Positions 59,421-64,000 of a DNA stretch of 64,000 nucleotides are shown here, in pieces. Both the position numbers and the translations under genes were made by a program. Numbering within the stretch: position 1 is the first letter of the stretch; the number at the start of each line of letters is the position of its first letter. Location: contig NC_087062.1 of the NCBI RefSeq assembly GCF_963678635.1, positions 55,181,363 to 55,245,362 of the forward strand. Direction: 5' to 3'. Under the pieces are notes generated by a model, which searched no databases, was not told the DNA's origin, and worked only from the letters and a program-made list of their open reading frames with translations. Source of the stretch: Symsagittifera roscoffensis (lineage: Eukaryota; Xenacoelomorpha; Acoela; Convolutidae).

Positions 59421-59813
59421 GAGGTTAAATCTAAATTGTATACAAAATTTTTTTATGAACCATGCTAGGATTCTTTGTAGATCAACTTTTACTATTTGTG
59501 ACATTTCATTATCGGTGAATGTTTCACGATATGAGTCTAATAATTGCGAGAAAAGGTTGATTTCTTGCCTTTTTATTGCATGTCGAGATGTTTGAGGTGT
59601 TGATACATTTAACGCTTCATTTGATTCAAATATAGAAATGTAACTATCAAGGATGGAGAATACATCATTTATGAAAATTGAGTTTGCTATCTGCGAATTT
59701 TGATGTTGAATATTTTTAGTATATCGTGTGAAATTTTTTGAGAAATCTAGGTCAATGTCATCTGTCTGTATTCGGCGTGGTGTTTGATTTTTTTTGTGAT
59801 GGTAAGTTTTCAA
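59214..59813 (-). pseudogene. Frame upstream of, and overlapping, the integrase zinc finger
   Basis: A 199-codon frame whose 5' half (SQIVKVDLQRILAWFIKKF and before) is protein-like and probably the pol segment preceding integrase. Its 3' half is out of frame with the HHCC region, so a frameshift lies near 59430. No RNase H catalytic motif is visible. Confidence 0.4.
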
Positions 59814-59820
59814 TAGTTTG

Positions 59821-61698
59821 AACTCCGTAATGTGCGGTGATATTACTAATACCTATTTTACGTCGGGGAATTTTTGTTTATACAAGCTTTTTTTGTTTTG
59901 AACAACCTTACTATTAAATTGTGACACAATTAAGCTTATCTTCTAGCGGGACCGCTTTGTGGGTGAATGACAAAGTGAAGAAAAGAATTGTTGACAAAAT
60001 TTTCGTATTATTGAAACATTTTCTGTGTTCTTTTATGGTTAATGTGTAACTTTTAATGTGTCTTATTGGTTGATTCCAATTATATCGTTGTGCCGGCTTA
60101 CGAAGGAATGAATTTTTTATTCCTCGTTTACATTTGATTGATGATGGTGTCGTGGATTCTGATTCAGAAAAATATATTTTTTGTCGTTCTTTGGGTTATT
60201 TTGTCGACTGACTATTTTCGGAAGTCCTGAATTTCTTGTATTGTAGTAGCGTCGAATTCCGAAACGTTTTTTTTGTTATAATAGCTTTATCTTCTATGTG
60301 GTGTAATTACAAGGTTGTACATTTTGATGTTTTTGAAAATTTTTTGAGTGTTTTTGTTTGTTTGTTGCCTAAATTATCTCTTGACATAAGGTTTAGGATC
60401 ATGTCTGCAAAATCCAGGGTTTAGAATTTTTGTTTTCTAAACTGTTAATCCTTACGCTTGTTGTGAGGCTAGCCTAACTTGAGGCATAGGTTGTCAAAGT
60501 TGACGAGTTGGAGAAAAAGTATATCAATTCTGAAGAATGATGTTTTACTTTCTCGGTGGCTACAATTTAGTTTAAGAAAAACTTACTTAAGCTTACTTAA
60601 TGTCGGGATTTTGTGATTGAGGGTTGGAGAATAGTAAACCAATCCACAAGATTCAGGTATAACTAGAACATAAGTAGATCGTTTTTTAAGATGTTTCTAA
60701 ACCTGCGTCAACTAAGAGGAGGGGCTCAAGTGAACGATGAGTAACCAACGTTTTTCATTGTTTATCTTAATTAAAAATGGTTAATTTTTCAAAATTTCTA
60801 TTAACTCTGGGTCGTTGCTAAGGGTTGGAGAGTGATCGACGTTTGAGGTCAATAGACACTTTATCTTGGAGGTTGAAGGAACAAATCTGTTCTGATTGAC
60901 ACAAGGGAAGCCTTGATGATCAAATAGTTTTAAATTAAATGAATCAAAATTTAAAATTAATTTAATGTTTAAAGATCCAAGGATAGCCTTGATGATCTGG
61001 TTTAAAGGAAATTGAAGTTAACACAAAGCAAGGATGTGCCTTCATAACACTTAAATAAAGACAAAATAATTAAAATAAAAAAAATAATTAAAATTTTTAA
61101 AGAAATGAAATAAAGACAAAAAATTTAATTGATGTTAGATTTTGAATGATTGTGGTTATTTTTTAGATGGGGAAACATGGATGAGAAGGATGGGGAAAAT
61201 GAAAGTGTGAAAAAATTAGGTCCTTTGAGAAGCAGCGATTTTTGATAAATTTAATAAAAAAAATAACCTCAGTTTTGTTACTAACGAGTTTTTGTTTTTT
61301 CTATCAATAAATTTTAATTTTACAAAAATTTTCAAAGTTACTGCAGATTTTGATCAAAGAAACCCTTTTGTTTTTTTCATCAGTTTTTATTATGGTTAAC
61401 TTATATGGTAATACAACATCAAGAAATATATTACATGGAAATGAGTCTTATTGCTTCAAGTAATTTTATTTTCATGTTAGAGAATGAAAGTTTTTTGCAA
61501 GGAGAATTCTGTAGAGAAATACTCATTGTATTTTGCGTCGTTTCACGATGTAAAAGCTCAGTCTGCTGTTTTGTTTTGACCTGGTGTTTGCCGTATCCTT
61601 TAAAATATTGGAGTAGACGTATTGAGACGTAGAGACATTTCTATCAAATTGTCTTTGCTATCTAACCTTTAGCAATTTTGCATTTGAGGTCTTGCTCG
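59821..61698. other. LTR element between integrase remnant and 5' LTR
   Basis: This 1.9 kb should carry gag and the start of pol but shows only scattered protein-like minus-strand patches (around 60400-59900) and AT-rich spacer. No nucleocapsid CCHC, protease or RT motif was found on reading both strands. A large internal deletion is the simplest explanation. Confidence 0.45.
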
Positions 61699-61716
61699 AG
61701 ATTTTTGGTGGCACCA
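61699..61716 (-). other. Candidate primer-binding site
   Basis: On the minus strand, 2 nt inside the 5' (right) LTR, the sequence starts TGGTGCCACC. LTR-element primer sites begin TGG because they pair with the CCA end of a tRNA. No comparable TGG lies just inside the left LTR. The matching tRNA is not identified. Confidence 0.55.
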
Positions 61717-61718
61717 GA

Positions 61719-62109
61719 TGAGTTTATGCCTGGAGTTGCTTACTCATAGAGTAATTTCAGACAAGGTACACCGTCTGTTCGTCACCCAATCTTAGTTTCG
61801 ACCGGATACATTCGAGCAACTTCTTAGTCTAATACCAATCTTAATCTCACTCTTATATCTCCTAGTCTCAATAGATCTAGTGTATACTGGTATTTGCGGG
61901 TTAATTTTCTGGAACTCGTTCCATAGGAGAACAACTGTATTGTAAGTAATAATTAAACTGACCCAGTGCTGAAACTACAAGTAGTTTCAGCAATACAAAG
62001 AATTTTCAGTGTTAGTTATGGATCATGATTTGTTAGTAAGTAATATTTTATAGAGATATTTTTATCAAGAATATAATTGGTCATAAATAGTAGTTTTAAA
62101 CTGGTTCCA
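61719..62109 (-). repeat. Right (5') LTR, 391 bp
   Basis: Starts tgagtttatgcc and ends ggttcca. Collinear with the left LTR apart from a ~117-bp stretch near 61773-61890 ('ctgttcgtcacccaatctt' onward) that is absent on the left. TG...CA ends and the adjacent tgta support its identity. Confidence 0.85.
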
Positions 62110-62113
62110 TGTA
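62110..62113. repeat. Target-site duplication (right), tgta
   Basis: Matches 46930-46933 exactly. Confidence 0.75.
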
Positions 62114-64000
62114 GGCTTCTGGGTTTTCTCAAGTTTGGTTTTATTTTGATTGTATATACAACCAAAAAAAAACCAGACAAAGATTAGTCCCACCTTGCAA
62201 CTATTCTGTGACGAGATGCATAAACTTTCCTTTTTTCAGCGTCGTCATCTGGAAAACAAATGGATAAATTGATAAATGGAAAAAAAAAACTACCAAAATT
62301 GAGAAAAATTTTTTATTGGTATTTTGAAATGCCAGCGATTAGAAAAGGCCCAAATTACTACTGGACGATATAAATTTGCTCTTAAAACATCAAGAAAAAA
62401 ATTTCAAGAAGGCTGCCAAGTATGGAGTGACTTTTTGTGAAGCAACAACTAGGAAGAAGGTTATTTTGTAATCAGTCGAGTGGGCTCACCTCCTACAAAA
62501 TTTCCGGCAACAAAAGACTGTTCAGCTTTGCAATCAATTGAAAACTTGACAGACTCTACTGCTGAACAACTCTGTGATTAAAATTTATTGAAAATCTTTG
62601 TTTGATATTTAAGTTCTTGTAAGTAAAAAACATTTCTCGTTAATTTTTTTTAAATCTTTAGACTAGTGCAGATAGAATAATACGTAACAACAATATAATG
62701 AGCAAAAGTCTTTGCATAAGTATGTTTTATTCAATCTATTTTTCCTTCCGATTGAAAAACACAAGGTTTTTCTCAAATTGTTATCTCTATTGACTAAAAC
62801 CGCAAAATTTGTCAAGTTCAATTTTTTCCTTACAAACAATCATTGTAAAAAAATTTGGTTTTTCAGCAAATATACAATTTTTACAAATTTCAGATCCTCA
62901 TCGCTAAAAGATCCATGGGAAATATGTATTTTTCCTGCATGCGATTTTTTTACTGCCGAGTTCTTGCCACTCTGAAATTTCTATGACAATTTGATCATCT
63001 TTGATCAATTTGGAGGCAGTAACTCATTCATTTTATTATGACCTGTTTTAGTTTTTGGGAAATCTTACACTTTTTCCAATCTCTCAATTTTCAGCTGAAT
63101 AAATTACTGCGAAAATTTTGAAATAATTTGAAGTATAGAACTGTGTTTGGATGCCTTGTCTGCCCTGTCATTTGTCATATTCGGTTCAAATGTTTGAACA
63201 GAATGGAAAAAAAATTGTGAACTGCAGCTTGTTTTCTAAAATCTTGGCTGACAAGTAAGTAATGCCTTGATTTCAAATAATCTATAAATCTGCAAACTCT
63301 AGCTAGCCAATTCTCTATAAAAAATCAAATTGAAATGATCATTTTTGTGAATATAAGCTGGAACGTACTTTCGCCGGGTATTTTTTTCACTCACTTGCGC
63401 ACTCTAATATTTCCATGAGTCTTAATCATTTGCCTGCAAAATGCTGAAAAAATGAACTAAATTAAAAAAATCAATTACAGGGCAAATTCTTCTACTCAAC
63501 TGCATCTGATTTCTCGTTCTAGAAATTGAAACACATTACGATTAAATTTCAAACATTTGAAAAACACCCAAAAGTTATAGAAGTATCCAACAAATTTTTA
63601 TCAACCTCAGCCACATGATGATGAAAAATATTAATTTTTTTGTATGAAATTTTGTTTGGGTCAACTTTTGTAAGGTTCTTTTCATTAACACAAACAAATG
63701 CGAGATTTTTCTGAGGAGTAGGAATTTTGAAAACTACTGGAACATTTTATATGCACAATGCGGCAATTATTTCTAGTAGAAGTTTTAAAGAACTGTCATT
63801 CTCACTTAAAAATAAGTTTGTTTCCTAAACATTTGCAATTCTGAATCAAACTTTTAAACAGGCTAATACTTCAGTTAAAAACAATAGTAAAGACAGTCAA
63901 AGTCAAAAAATTTTAGTAGATTTTAGTAGTATAGATATACGACACTGGGATCGGGGGGGGTGATCCCTACAGGGATCATTGGGTATAGATTCCTAATGAT
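62114..64000. other. Right flank, no gene recognised
   Basis: AT-rich DNA with only short open frames (for example 62712-62975, +) that show no domain. A G-run is near 63953. Could be intergenic or intron of a gene outside the window. Confidence 0.5.

Larger units (their letters stand above)
46934..62109 (-). mobile_element. LTR retroelement (minus orientation) with internal tandem duplication
   Basis: About 15.2 kb bounded by two direct repeats that start TG and end CA (46934-47207 and 61719-62109) and flanked by tgta on both sides. A TGG-starting primer-binding-site-like sequence lies 2 nt inside the right LTR, so the right LTR is 5' and the element reads on the minus strand. Internally, a broken retroviral-type integrase (59420-58679), a Pro/Thr-rich frame (56834-56355) and an open 197-codon frame (twice) lie on the minus strand. 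A 2.94-kb segment is tandemly duplicated. No protease, reverse transcriptase or RNase H could be found, and the 2.3 kb between the 5' LTR and the integrase is too short to hold gag and pol, so a deletion is likely. The + strand is strikingly G/T-rich throughout the interior. Confidence 0.85.

Overview
This is an AT-rich eukaryotic (metazoan, almost certainly invertebrate) genomic window. Coding DNA is a small fraction. Conserved proteins are split into short GT-AG exons, and one gene encodes a TGF-beta-superfamily type I receptor kinase, a family restricted to animals. Nothing bacterial (operons, Shine-Dalgarno sites) is seen, and the species cannot be named from the sequence.

Four conserved genes can be assembled with consistent splice phases. 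They are the last two exons of a VPS50/syndetin-like gene (+, 1689-2274), a complete six-exon PP2C/PPM phosphatase (+, 8815-19275, 373 aa), a BMP/activin type I receptor kinase of the ALK1/ALK2 class (-, 30597-25526, 524 codons including stop, plus a candidate signal-peptide exon at 31074-30990), and a complete four-exon SOSS-B/NABP single-strand DNA-binding protein (+, 31188-35409, 335 aa). The receptor and SOSS-B genes are head to head. If the signal-peptide exon is right, only 113 bp separate their start codons, which would make a compact bidirectional promoter.

The rest is introns and repeats. PP2C intron 1 carries a 16-copy 53-bp minisatellite with a four-unit higher-order pattern. PP2C intron 4 holds a decayed Ty3/gypsy-like pol on the minus strand. 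About 35.7-46.3 kb is two diverged tandem copies of a ~5.2 kb segment with remnants of an unrecognised decayed gene. Several dispersed families recur: a MITE-like element with a subterminal hairpin, a ~167-bp satellite-like repeat in both orientations, tRNA-derived SINE-like sequences, and a near-perfect 36-bp foldback.

From 46934 to 62109 lies one large LTR retroelement in minus orientation. It has TG...CA LTRs, a 4-bp target duplication (tgta) and a primer-binding-site-like TGG next to the right (5') LTR. A broken integrase is recognisable but no reverse transcriptase. It also contains a nearly identical 2.94-kb internal tandem duplication that carries an open 197-codon reading frame twice. 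The LTRs are clearly diverged from each other, so the duplication looks much younger than the insertion. The last 1.9 kb shows no recognisable gene.
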